Positions 1 to 7,420 of a stretch of 29,060 nucleotides of DNA are shown piece after piece. Position 1 is the stretch's first letter. Every line of letters begins with the position of its first letter. A program made the position numbers and the translations under genes. The stretch comes from a virus. The notes below the pieces were generated by a model. It was not told where the DNA came from and made no database searches. It saw only the letters and a program-made list of their open reading frames with translations. The stretch covers positions 1 through 29,060 of the IMG/VR virus record IMGVR_UViG_3300046167_000147; one strand, given 5' to 3'.

Positions 1-2
1 GA

Positions 3-572
3 CTGTTAAGTACAGCTGGAAGTCTGAATCCATTAGATCTTGACGGCTTAAATCTTACGTTAGACATAAATCAAATAGGTAATACGAACACTTTCCTTGG
101 TGATATCTATGGCGACAGCGTAACTGGATTCTTTGAGTTTGATGGAGATAGCAATACCTTTACTATACAAGGCGACCCAGATAACACTTATGGTATAGAT
201 AATTCAAATTACAATGTAGATGTAACTGGTAGTTCTAATACATTTACACTAGACACAGGAACAACAGCTCTAGCATCTGGTCTTGACCTAGACTGGATTA
301 TTAACGGAGACAACAACACTTTTGATTTTGATATAAACTATGATGGTGCTACTAACTATGTTGATGTAGATGGGGATAGCAACAACGTAAACTTTACAGG
401 AAGTGGCTATGCAGGAGGATATTTCTACCTTGACCAAACAGGAAACAGCAGAACATTCAATATCATCCAGTCGTCAACTCTCGCTGCTGATTGGTTACAG
501 ATTAATTCTACTGGGTCTAACGGCACTGTTTGTGTCGTTCAAAACGATGGCGGAGTCTCAACCAGCTGTTGA
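3..572 (+). CDS. Repeat-rich secreted-type protein, 5' end missing
   Basis: The frame is open from the left edge to the TGA at 570-572, so at least 189 C-terminal residues are present and the start lies outside the window. The protein is rich in Asp, Asn, Gly and Thr. It has irregular repeats of the form G-(D/S)-(S/N)-N-T-F-x-(I/L/F), for example GDSNTFTIQGD, GSSNTFTLDTG and GDNNTFDFDI, followed by QTGNSRTFNIIQSS. Alternating hydrophobic and polar residues with Asn and Gln at turns resemble beta-solenoid or curlin-like repeat proteins. Two cysteines sit near the C-terminus. No enzymatic motif is visible. It overlaps the start of the FecR gene in another frame and is the first visible member of the signalling cassette. 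An extracellular or structural role is inference. It could also be a virion fibre or adhesin. Confidence 0.7.
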   Translation: MLSTAGSLNPLDLDGLNLTLDINQIGNTNTFLGDIYGDSVTGFFEFDGDSNTFTIQGDPDNTYGIDNSNYNVDVTGSSNTFTLDTGTTALASGLDLDWIINGDNNTFDFDINYDGATNYVDVDGDSNNVNFTGSGYAGGYFYLDQTGNSRTFNIIQSSTLAADWLQINSTGSNGTVCVVQNDGGVSTSC

Positions 573-1602
573 CGTAGGAAACATATCTGAATTAACAGGT
601 TCTGCTAGTGTTTTTAGGGAAAAGCCTTATAATGCCGAGCTAGAATTTGACATCCAACAGAACGATGAAGCTATAACTACCAATGGTCGTATGGCTATTA
701 CGTTCTTAGATGATTCAAAAGTTAAATTAACAGAAAACTCGCAGCTTACCATTGATGAATATATTTTTGACCCCAATCCCAGTAAATCTAAAATGGCTAT
801 TACCTTTGGTCTTGGTACGGCTAGATTTATTACTGGCAATCTAAATAAGATAGATAAAAACAATATAGATCTTAAAACACCTACAGCAAACATAGCAATT
901 CGTGGGACTGACTTTACAGTTACAGTAGACGAGACTGGAAGATCATTGCTAATACTTTTACCAGATGAGTTCGGTATATCTAGTGGCGAGATACTAGTGA
1001 CTACAGCCATGGGTACAGTAACCCTTAACAAACCCTACCAGGCAACAACTGTAGATGTCTTTGAGAAACCACCTAGCTCGCCAGTAATCTTAGACCTATC
1101 ACTAGAACTTATAGACAATATGCTTATTGTTAATCCACCTAAAGAAGAAGCGGTTATAGAAGAGTCTATACAAACCAAAAAGAAAAACATACTAGACTTT
1201 GATGGGTTAGATGAGGACTTCTTGGAAGAGGACTTTTTAGACGCAACAAAAGAACTAGAGTTTACAGAGTTAGATATAAACTACCTTGATGTAAACTTCC
1301 TAGAGGACTTGCTAGATGTCATAGACGCGCTGCAAGAAATACAACAAGAGGATCAGTTAGCACAAGATGCCACGTCTACCAATATAGTTGGTACACAGTT
1401 AGGACAAGACTTATCCACACAAATAACATCTTTTATAACAGGACAAACCCTAACGCTTATGCGTAGTGTTAGTGATACAGCTAGATTAGATATAGACTCT
1501 GCTGGTAGCTATACTGTTATCTTTATACAAGACGGAACATCTAATATTATTAAAGTTAATGGTGGTAACGGAAGCACTATTAAGATAACTCAAAGCAACT
1601 AA
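409..1602 (+). CDS. FecR-domain envelope protein
   Basis: The protein is about 397 residues. A hydrophobic stretch at roughly residues 24-45 (LSLLIGYRLILLGLTALFVS) ending near TMAES looks like a signal peptide or anchor. A FecR domain follows at about residues 58-200: VGNISELTGSASV, then TNGRMAITFLDDSKVKLTEN and SQLTIDEYIFDP, and a later IAIRGTDF segment typical of FecR folds. Residues 255-320 are strongly acidic. The tail (YTVIFIQDGTSNIIKVNGG) is curlin-like. The start is uncertain. ATG 409 keeps the signal peptide but lies inside the upstream gene; GTG 403 is two codons earlier; ATG 547 would remove the signal. FecR domains act in periplasmic or surface signalling and are found beside CHASE2 cyclases in bacteria. 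The stop overlaps the next start (TAATG). Partnership with the cyclase is inference. Confidence 0.85.
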   Translation: MQEDISTLTKQETAEHSISSSRQLSLLIGYRLILLGLTALFVSFKTMAESQPAVDVGNISELTGSASVFREKPYNAELEFDIQQNDEAITTNGRMAITFLDDSKVKLTENSQLTIDEYIFDPNPSKSKMAITFGLGTARFITGNLNKIDKNNIDLKTPTANIAIRGTDFTVTVDETGRSLLILLPDEFGISSGEILVTTAMGTVTLNKPYQATTVDVFEKPPSSPVILDLSLELIDNMLIVNPPKEEAVIEESIQTKKKNILDFDGLDEDFLEEDFLDATKELEFTELDINYLDVNFLEDLLDVIDALQEIQQEDQLAQDATSTNIVGTQLGQDLSTQITSFITGQTLTLMRSVSDTARLDIDSAGSYTVIFIQDGTSNIIKVNGGNGSTIKITQSN

Positions 1603-1985
1603 TGAAGTATTTATTATTAATAATATCAATAACTTTAAAAGCTGAACTAGATTTAACAATACCTGAACAACCTGCTGCAGATATACCTGATAAAAAATTT
1701 CTTTTAAAGTGGGGAGACTACAACGAACCTCCAACAAAAAATCAAATAATATTTTTTTGGACTATTAATGCTTTAGATGTTTATACAACTTATGAAGGTT
1801 TAAAAAATCCAAACATTTTTGAAGTAAATCCTTTACTAGGAAATAAACCAAACTTAGATAATCTTTTAATACAAAAAGCAATAGTAGCTGGATTTATTTC
1901 TAAAAATTCTAATAAACATTATATAACTTTTTTAAATGTAGGTTTAACACTTGTTGTTATAAATAATTATAATATTGTTAAATGA
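1602..1985 (+). CDS. Small membrane protein, DUF5658-like
   Basis: This is a 127-residue, very AT-rich gene. Residues 1-14 (MKYLLLIISITLKA) look like a signal peptide. The core contains NALDVYTTYEGLK, then EVNPLLG and a Lys-containing hydrophobic segment. This is the pattern N-x-x-D-x-x-T...E-x-N-P-L...K seen in small membrane proteins of the DUF5658 type. A last hydrophobic helix lies at about residues 108-123. The gene is joined to FecR by a TAATG overlap and to the cyclase gene by an ATGA overlap, so the three are probably translated together. Its biochemical role is unknown. The family assignment is from motif memory and is moderately certain. Confidence 0.75.
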   Translation: MKYLLLIISITLKAELDLTIPEQPAADIPDKKFLLKWGDYNEPPTKNQIIFFWTINALDVYTTYEGLKNPNIFEVNPLLGNKPNLDNLLIQKAIVAGFISKNSNKHYITFLNVGLTLVVINNYNIVK

Positions 1986-3730
1986 AGCGACTACTATTCA
2001 CGATACTTATAATACTAGTGTTGCCTTTGTTATATCAGTCAACACCAACAGAGATACTAAAGCTAAAAGTATTTGACTATCTTGTACCTAAGCAAGATCC
2101 TTCTGGTTACTTCACAATACTAAACATAACTGAAGAAGATATAGATACAGAGGGTGGTTGGCCTATACCTAGAGAAAGGCTAGGAGAAATACATAAAGAA
2201 ATTATGGATGCTGGTGCTATAGGCGTGGGTTGGGTAGTTAGCTTTCCGCATCCAGATAGATTTGGTGGAGATAAGATTTTTAGAGAATCCTTCTTACATG
2301 GTACATCTATTTTGGCTTCGTTTGAATACCCAAATCAAATATACCCAAAAACAGTTGGTACTGTCATCAAAGGTCCTGATGTTAGTGGTATGCTTTCCGA
2401 GGGTGTAGTACAGAATACTCACAACCTTAGAACTAACTATATACAAGAAGGTATATCTGCTGCACCCACCGATCTTGATAATCTTGTCAGGAGAATACCT
2501 CTACTACTAAAAACACCAGATGGTTATGTTTCTTCTTTTGGTACAGAAGTGTTAAAAGTATTAACAGGAGCTAAAACTTACATTATCACTACGAATGATA
2601 ATGGTATACAGGAAATATTAGTTAGAGGAATACCACCAGTCAAAACAGATAACCTTGGTCGTAAATGGATTAGTTGGGTAGATACTCAACAAACTGATTT
2701 ACAAGAAATGAATGTTGCAGGTAAGTTTGTATTTCTTGGAATTACAGCACCAGGAATCATGCCACAAATCGCAACTCCAGTTGGATTATTAGAACCACAC
2801 AAAATTCAAGCAGCATTATCTGAGTCAATTCTTATAGAAAACTCTCCAAGGATTCCAGAATGGTCCTTAGCTGCTGAAATTGTGATTTTCGGAATTTTTG
2901 TGTCGTTGACGTGGCTTGTAATCCATTATCTCAACATAGTTAAGGGCGTAAGCTTAGTTATAATTTTGCTCTTCACCACGAGCTTCCTAGAAGCTTACAG
3001 CGTTTCTAAAGGTGTTTTATTGGATTTTACATGGACTTTTGTATGTCAGGTCCTAGTTTCTACGATTGCCTTCTATTTAAGTTACAAAAAACAACATAAA
3101 TTGCGCCAACAAATTAAAAAACAGTTTGAGCATTATCTTGATCCAAGACAAGTTAAAGAATTACAAGATAATCCAGACTTGCTAAAACTTGGTGGGGAGA
3201 AAAGATACTGCACATTCTTGTTTACAGATGTTCGTGGCTTTACAAGTTTGTCAGAAACTTTAGAACCAGAAGAAGTAACAGAGATTATGAACAAAGCTTT
3301 AACAGTTCAAGTCAATGCTGTACAAAAATTAGGCGGTATGACAGACAAGTTTATTGGAGATGCTGGTATGTTTATATTCAACGCGCCACTAGATTTAGAT
3401 AACCATGAAGAGAAAGCTGTGCAAGCTGCAATAGATATAAGAAAAGGTATGGCAGAAGCTAACTTAGGTATAGAGATAGGTATAGGTGTAAATACTGGTT
3501 ATGCGGTTATAGGTAATATGGGTTCTGATACAAGGTTTGACTACTCTGCTATAGGCGATGCGGTCAATACAGCAGCACGTTTAGAGTCAGCAACTAAGGA
3601 AGCAGGAGTTGACATACTTATTGGCGAGGCTACAATTAAGAAAACACAGAATGGTGTTTTTCACAAGAAAATATACGTCAAAGGAAAAAAGAAACCATTG
3701 AAGGTATATACAACAAAAGAGGAACTATAA
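1982..3730 (+). CDS. CHASE2-domain class III adenylate cyclase
   Basis: The protein is 582 residues with the full layout of a bacterial membrane cyclase. It has an N-terminal membrane segment (about 4-19), an extracytoplasmic CHASE2 sensor (about 25-290, with GWPIPRERLGEIHKEI and KFVFLGITAPG), three membrane helices (about 294-316, 321-340, 345-368) and a cyclase domain (about 405-582). The metal-binding aspartates are D416 (FTDVRGF) and D460 (DKFIGDAG). The purine-binding Lys is K456, with S522 at the partner position (DYSAIGDAVN). The transition-state residues are N529 and R533 (AARLE). Every residue needed for cAMP formation is therefore present, and K456/S522 favours ATP over GTP. It is coupled upstream by ATGA and downstream by TAATG. 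CHASE2 domains sense unknown extracellular signals. Finding this gene among phage lysis genes is unusual. Confidence 0.95.
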   Translation: MKRLLFTILIILVLPLLYQSTPTEILKLKVFDYLVPKQDPSGYFTILNITEEDIDTEGGWPIPRERLGEIHKEIMDAGAIGVGWVVSFPHPDRFGGDKIFRESFLHGTSILASFEYPNQIYPKTVGTVIKGPDVSGMLSEGVVQNTHNLRTNYIQEGISAAPTDLDNLVRRIPLLLKTPDGYVSSFGTEVLKVLTGAKTYIITTNDNGIQEILVRGIPPVKTDNLGRKWISWVDTQQTDLQEMNVAGKFVFLGITAPGIMPQIATPVGLLEPHKIQAALSESILIENSPRIPEWSLAAEIVIFGIFVSLTWLVIHYLNIVKGVSLVIILLFTTSFLEAYSVSKGVLLDFTWTFVCQVLVSTIAFYLSYKKQHKLRQQIKKQFEHYLDPRQVKELQDNPDLLKLGGEKRYCTFLFTDVRGFTSLSETLEPEEVTEIMNKALTVQVNAVQKLGGMTDKFIGDAGMFIFNAPLDLDNHEEKAVQAAIDIRKGMAEANLGIEIGIGVNTGYAVIGNMGSDTRFDYSAIGDAVNTAARLESATKEAGVDILIGEATIKKTQNGVFHKKIYVKGKKKPLKVYTTKEEL

Positions 3731-3807
3731 TGCCAAAAGGAAAAGGAACATACGGATCTAAAGTAGGTAGACCGCCAAAGAAAAAAGCTAAAAAAAATAA
3801 AAAATGA
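3730..3807 (+). CDS. 25-aa basic peptide, MPKGKGTYGS type
   Basis: A 25-codon ORF begins with the ATG that overlaps the cyclase stop (TAATG) and ends in a TGA overlapping the holin start (ATGA). The sequence begins MPKGKGTYGSKVGRPPKKK and continues with more lysines. Double translational coupling supports expression. Similar tiny peptides with this opening recur in marine phage genomes by my recollection. Function is unknown. The Gly/Lys-rich, AT-hook-like GRPPKK segment could bind nucleic acid, but this is a guess. Confidence 0.75.
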   Translation: MPKGKGTYGSKVGRPPKKKAKKNKK

Positions 3808-4184
3808 TTGATAAATTAATAGGTCCAGTAAGCGACATAGTTAATAAGTTAATACCTGACAAGGATTTACAAGCCAAGCTAAACCATGAACTTAAAACTG
3901 AATTACATAAAGCGAATATGGCTCAAGTTGAAATTAATAAAATTGAAGCTGGTCATAAGTCTTTATTCGTGGCTGGATGGCGGCCATTTGTCGGCTGGAC
4001 TTGTGGTATTGCTCTTATGTACCATTTTCTATTACAGCCTATTATTATCTTTGGACTCTCAGCAGCTGGAATCACTTTTATACTACCATCCTTTGACATG
4101 GGATCGTTGATGACTGTATTGATGGGTATGTTAGGACTTGGCGGATTAAGAACTTTTGAAAAAACTAAAGGAGTTGCAAAATGA
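3804..4184 (+). CDS. Holin, 3TM family (GTA_holin_3TM type)
   Basis: The protein is 126 residues. An amphipathic N-terminal half (DIVNKLIPDKDLQAKLNHEL...EINKIEAGHKSLF) leads to the conserved segment AGWRPFVGWTCGIALMYHF. Three hydrophobic helices follow at about residues 62-80, 80-95 and 96-116. The conserved RPFVGW motif and the 3TM layout fit the holin family first described in gene-transfer-agent and alphaproteobacterial phage clusters. Holins open the inner membrane so the endolysin can reach the cell wall. The next gene is that endolysin, overlapping by ATGA, which supports a lysis cassette. A holin function is inferred from family and context. Confidence 0.85.
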   Translation: MIDKLIGPVSDIVNKLIPDKDLQAKLNHELKTELHKANMAQVEINKIEAGHKSLFVAGWRPFVGWTCGIALMYHFLLQPIIIFGLSAAGITFILPSFDMGSLMTVLMGMLGLGGLRTFEKTKGVAK

Positions 4185-4552
4185 GTTGGGATAATTTCAC
4201 ATTAGAAGAGTTTGCTTGTAAGCATTGTGGAGAAAACAAAATAGAACATGAGCTTATAGATGAGTTGCAAAAACTTAGAACTGATTGTGGTTTCCCTTTT
4301 AAGATTACAAGTGGTTACAGGTGTGGCGATCACCCTGTAGAAGTAAAGAAATCTAAACCAGGTACACACGCACTTGGATTAGCAGCAGACATAGGTGTAA
4401 GAGGTAAGCAAGCTTTAGAGATATTATCAAAAGCAAGAAACTATGGTTTTACTGGTGTTGGAGTCAATCAAAAAGGTGGTGCTAGGTTTATACACCTGGA
4501 CATATCTAAAGACTCTGAAGGTAGACCAAGACCACATATCTGGAGTTACTAA
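4181..4552 (+). CDS. Endolysin, peptidase M15 (Peptidase_M15_3 type)
   Basis: The 123-residue protein is one compact M15 domain with no signal peptide. The opening NFTLEEFACKHCGEN and the segment TSGYRCGDHPVEVKKSKPGTHALGLAADI are diagnostic. Predicted zinc ligands are H63 and D70 (H-x6-D in THALGLAAD) and H105 (FIHLD). D107 and the C-terminal PHIWSY complete the fold. Enzymes of this type cleave peptide cross-links in peptidoglycan. Its place directly after the holin, with which it shares an ATGA overlap, fits host lysis. The length is normal for single-domain phage M15 lysins. Confidence 0.93.
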   Translation: MSWDNFTLEEFACKHCGENKIEHELIDELQKLRTDCGFPFKITSGYRCGDHPVEVKKSKPGTHALGLAADIGVRGKQALEILSKARNYGFTGVGVNQKGGARFIHLDISKDSEGRPRPHIWSY

Positions 4553-4791
4553 TGGGACTAGATGGTATGATGTTTTGGAATATAATGATGACATTAGTAT
4601 TCGCTCCAATCATACATGGTATAAGAACCAACGCGACAGAATTAAAAAGAATTGATATACTGCTTAATAAGACTCGTGAAGAAGTTGCAAAAGATTATGT
4701 AACTAAAATGGAACTTACTATAAGTATAGACAGGGTTATAGATCGTTTAGATAAGCTAGACGAAAAAATGGACAAACTAATTACAAGTTAA
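4552..4791 (+). CDS. Membrane-anchored coiled-coil small protein
   Basis: The protein is 79 residues. A hydrophobic N-terminus (about residues 6-24, MMFWNIMMTLVFAPIIHGI) is followed by a charged helix with heptad-like spacing (DRVIDRLDKLDEKMDKLITS). The start overlaps the endolysin stop (TAATG), so it belongs to the lysis operon. An inner-membrane spanin-like component or a lysis regulator would fit the position and topology, but no lipobox partner was found nearby. Function is therefore left open. Confidence 0.7.
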   Translation: MGLDGMMFWNIMMTLVFAPIIHGIRTNATELKRIDILLNKTREEVAKDYVTKMELTISIDRVIDRLDKLDEKMDKLITS

Positions 4792-4792
4792 A

Positions 4793-6059
4793 ATGGCAAT
4801 AACATACAATCCAGAAGAATATATAGCAGCATTAGGCGACCTAACTCCTTTAGTGCGAGATGAAATGGGCGGTATGCAAGGCGTTGATATCTTAAATCAA
4901 TTTGCTGGCGGTGGCGGTAGCTACAATATTCCTAATGGTGGATTTGCTAGACCTGTTGCAACAACAGACCCAACCTTACAGAAGTGGTTATGACTATGCG
5001 CGTTCTATAGCTGGTGGTATGCCAATGTCACAAGTTATTGCACCAGGCGTAAGCTATTCTCCAGAACAACCAGGTGGTTATACACAAGCAGATCTAAATA
5101 TAGCTGCTGGCATAACTCCACCTCCACCTGTATATAAAGAACCTGATGATCCTAGCTTTTTTGGAACTGGTATCGGTGGCGTAACAATACCTGGCGGCAG
5201 AAGAGATAAGATGCCTCCACTAAGAAATATCTTTGGTAATATGCCTGCTACAGTGCCTCCAGTACAAGCACCTTCAGTACAAACACCACCAATACAAGTA
5301 CCACCACAAGAGTTTGATATAGAGCAGATTCGTCAAGATATAGCTAATTCAGGAATAGACTTTACTAACTTGTTTGGGTTGCCACAAGCGCCAGACTTAT
5401 CACAATTTGTAACTAAAGATGATTTACCTAATGTTAGGGATTTTTCTATAGAAAATTTAGATCTTCCTGACTTCAATGAGTTTGCATTAAGAAAAGATTT
5501 GCCTGTTTATCAAGAACCTGATTTATCACAGTTTGTAACCAAACAAGACTTACCATCATTAATACCTGATGTACCTAATGGTAGAGATTTTTCTATAGAT
5601 CAGTTTGATCTTCCAGATTTTAGCGAGTTTGCTCTAAGAAAAGATTTACCAGTATATCAAGAGCCAGACTTATCAGGTTTTGCGAGAATAGAGGATTTAC
5701 CCACATTCAATCCTGATGAGCTTAGAAAAGATATAATGATGTCTTTACCAACTTACGAACAACCAGACTTATCTGGTTTTGCAAAAATAGAAGATTTACC
5801 TACGTTTAATCCAGACGAGCTTAGGCAAGATATATTAATGTCTCTACCTGAACAAAAAATGCAAGACTTATCTGGTTTTGTGACTCAAGCAGATATTAAT
5901 AAAGCTATCTCTGGAATTAATATGCCAACTTATGAACAGCCAGACCTGTCTGCGTATGACACAAGACTTGCTGAATTAGAACAAAGTTTAGCAGCATTAC
6001 AACAACCAACTGGCGGTAGGTTTTCTATAAATCAACCACAAGTAAGGGGATTATTCTAA
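4793..6059 (+). CDS. Repeat-containing virion-type protein split by a +1 frameshift
   Basis: Translation from ATG 4793 (MAITYNPEEYIAALGDLTPL) meets a stop at 4991-4993. The protein-like sequence continues one frame later as SGYDYARSIAGGMPMSQVI and runs to 6059. The switch falls near 4975-4990, and a one-base removal there would join both parts into about 420 residues. The upstream part of the second frame, from TTG 4902, is only a shadow of the first frame. The second part has a proline-rich stretch and then about six copies of a P-D-L-S-x-F-(V/A)-x-(K/I)-x-D-L-P repeat, ending in a short coiled coil and PQVRGLF. A virion role is inferred from its place ahead of the scaffold. No known family was recognised. 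The shift may be an indel error, a real pseudogene or recoding; no clear slippery site is seen. Confidence 0.65.
5389..5960 (+). repeat. Degenerate tandem coding repeat (PDLSxF units)
   Basis: Six protein-level repeats are visible: APDLSQFVTKDDLP, EPDLSQFVTKQDLP, EPDLSGFARIEDLP, QPDLSGFAKIEDLP, MQDLSGFVTQADI and QPDLSAYDT. They are separated by linkers such as RDFSIENLDLPDFNEF and TFNPDELRKDI, which are themselves repeated. The spacing is roughly 34-48 residues. The DNA copies have diverged at synonymous positions, so the array is an old protein repeat, not a recent duplication. Confidence 0.85.
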
Positions 6060-6326
6060 ATGTCAGTAACACACGAAGAAGTAGTTAAGGCTGCACAAGC
6101 CGAGCAAATATTAACATCTGATGTTTTTAAAGAAGCCGTAGAAAATCTAAAACAAGAATATATAACACATTGGTTAAACTCAAGAGAGATAGCTGATGTT
6201 AATGCTAGAGAAGATATCCACAGGTCATTATTACTATTACCAGAGGTCGAAAGGCATCTGCGTATCATTGCCGAGAAAGGTAAACTCACACAAGCCAATA
6301 TTAACAAAATTAGAAATATTGGTTAA
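6060..6326 (+). CDS. Small acidic phage protein of unknown function
   Basis: The 88-residue protein is mostly helical: VVKAAQAEQILTSDVFKEAVENLK, then WLNSREIADVNAREDIHRSL and EVERHLRIIAEKGKLTQ. This resembles small proteins found near portal and scaffold genes in many short-tailed phages, where a W...REDIHRSLLLL...VE.HLR pattern recurs. I do not know an assigned function. It starts directly after the stop of the preceding repeat gene and is followed by a 61-base gap before the scaffold. Confidence 0.7.
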   Translation: MSVTHEEVVKAAQAEQILTSDVFKEAVENLKQEYITHWLNSREIADVNAREDIHRSLLLLPEVERHLRIIAEKGKLTQANINKIRNIG

Positions 6327-6387
6327 ACCTTCCCTTTTTACACATTATTAAGCTAAAATACTCTTAAATACATAAGGAGTATTTATT

Positions 6388-7374
6388 ATGGCAATAACGG
6401 ATAAACCGACTGCTTTACAAACTGATAAGGAAATTACTGCCTCGATGTTTGAAAGTTTTTTAACCCCTGAAGAGGACAAGGTTGAAGAAGCGGTCACAGA
6501 AACAGAAGAAGTAGTAGAAGAAGTTATCGAAGATGATTCTGAATTTGTTGATGAAGAAATTGATCAAGAAATTGCAGATGAGTTAGAAGATGACGATGAA
6601 GAAGAACTGGATGAAGAACAAACCGATGTTGAAGAGGAAGCTCAGCAACCCCAAACATTTACTGTAAAAGTAGATGGTCAAGAAGTGGAGGTGACGCAAG
6701 AGGAACTCGTCAATGGATATTCTCGTCAGCAAGATTATACGCGCAAAACTCAAGAACTCTCTCAACAGCGTAAGACTATTGAGCAGCAGCAAGCAGAGTT
6801 AGCGCAAAGAGATGCGATTTATTCGCAGTTGTTACCGAAGATGGAGGCCCAGTTAAAGGGCGAATTGGCTAACGAACCAGATTGGAACACTTTGTATGAA
6901 GATGATCCTGTTGGTTATGTTCGTGAAAAGCAGCTTTGGGATGAAAAGAAAGAGAAGTTGACTGCGGTTAGTGCTGAACAACAAAGGCTTCAACAAGAAG
7001 CACAAGTAAAACAGCAAGCACAAATTCAGCAAATAGTTGAATATGGTCAACAAAAGCTTTTAGAAATTATCCCAGAATGGCAAAATCAAGAGATTGCGTC
7101 ACAAGAAAAAGCAGCTATTAGCGAATATGCCGTGAATACTTTAGGTTATACACCTCAAGAAATTCAACAGGTTTATGATTATCGTGCATTGCTTGGTTTA
7201 AGAAACGCTTGGTTAAACTCTAAAACAGTTGAAGCCACGAAGAAGAAACCAACACAAAAAGCACCAGCAAGAGTGGCTAGACCTGGGACAACTAACCGAC
7301 CTAAATCGGCAGCACCTGTAAAGAAAGCGCAACAAAGGTTGGCTAAAACTGGCAAGAGTCCAGGATGCAGCTAA
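6388..7374 (+). CDS. Capsid scaffold protein, C-terminus probably shifted
   Basis: The protein is 328 residues as read. Residues about 25-85 are a highly acidic Glu/Asp-rich stretch. Next come VKVDGQEVEVTQEELVNGYSRQ, a typical scaffold segment, and a long Gln-rich coiled coil (about 120-240). A basic tail (KKKPTQKAPARVARPG) is suited to coat binding. It lies directly before the major capsid gene, the normal scaffold position, with a strong AAGGAG site at 6374. The last residues (SPGCS) look wrong. One base further the frame reads VQDAAKVFEQF, the kind of C-terminus expected of this family, which suggests an indel near 7354-7357. Scaffolds guide procapsid assembly and then leave. Confidence 0.85.
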   Translation: MAITDKPTALQTDKEITASMFESFLTPEEDKVEEAVTETEEVVEEVIEDDSEFVDEEIDQEIADELEDDDEEELDEEQTDVEEEAQQPQTFTVKVDGQEVEVTQEELVNGYSRQQDYTRKTQELSQQRKTIEQQQAELAQRDAIYSQLLPKMEAQLKGELANEPDWNTLYEDDPVGYVREKQLWDEKKEKLTAVSAEQQRLQQEAQVKQQAQIQQIVEYGQQKLLEIIPEWQNQEIASQEKAAISEYAVNTLGYTPQEIQQVYDYRALLGLRNAWLNSKTVEATKKKPTQKAPARVARPGTTNRPKSAAPVKKAQQRLAKTGKSPGCS

Positions 7375-7420
7375 AGTTTTTGAACAATTTAAATTAATTT
7401 TATTATACAGGAGTATAAAA

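Noticed and set aside
627-1031. 134-codon open frame on the minus strand inside the FecR gene
   Set aside because: It lies opposite a recognisable FecR domain and has no ribosome site or family features.
1-3730. Cyclase cassette as bacterial contamination
   Set aside because: It is joined by an overlap (TAATG) to the phage-type small peptide and holin without a break in style. A chimera cannot be fully excluded without reads.
4902-4980. TTG 4902 as the start of a separate 385-aa protein
   Set aside because: The first 25 residues are the shifted reading of the Gly-rich sequence of the gene starting at 4793, and no ribosome site is present.
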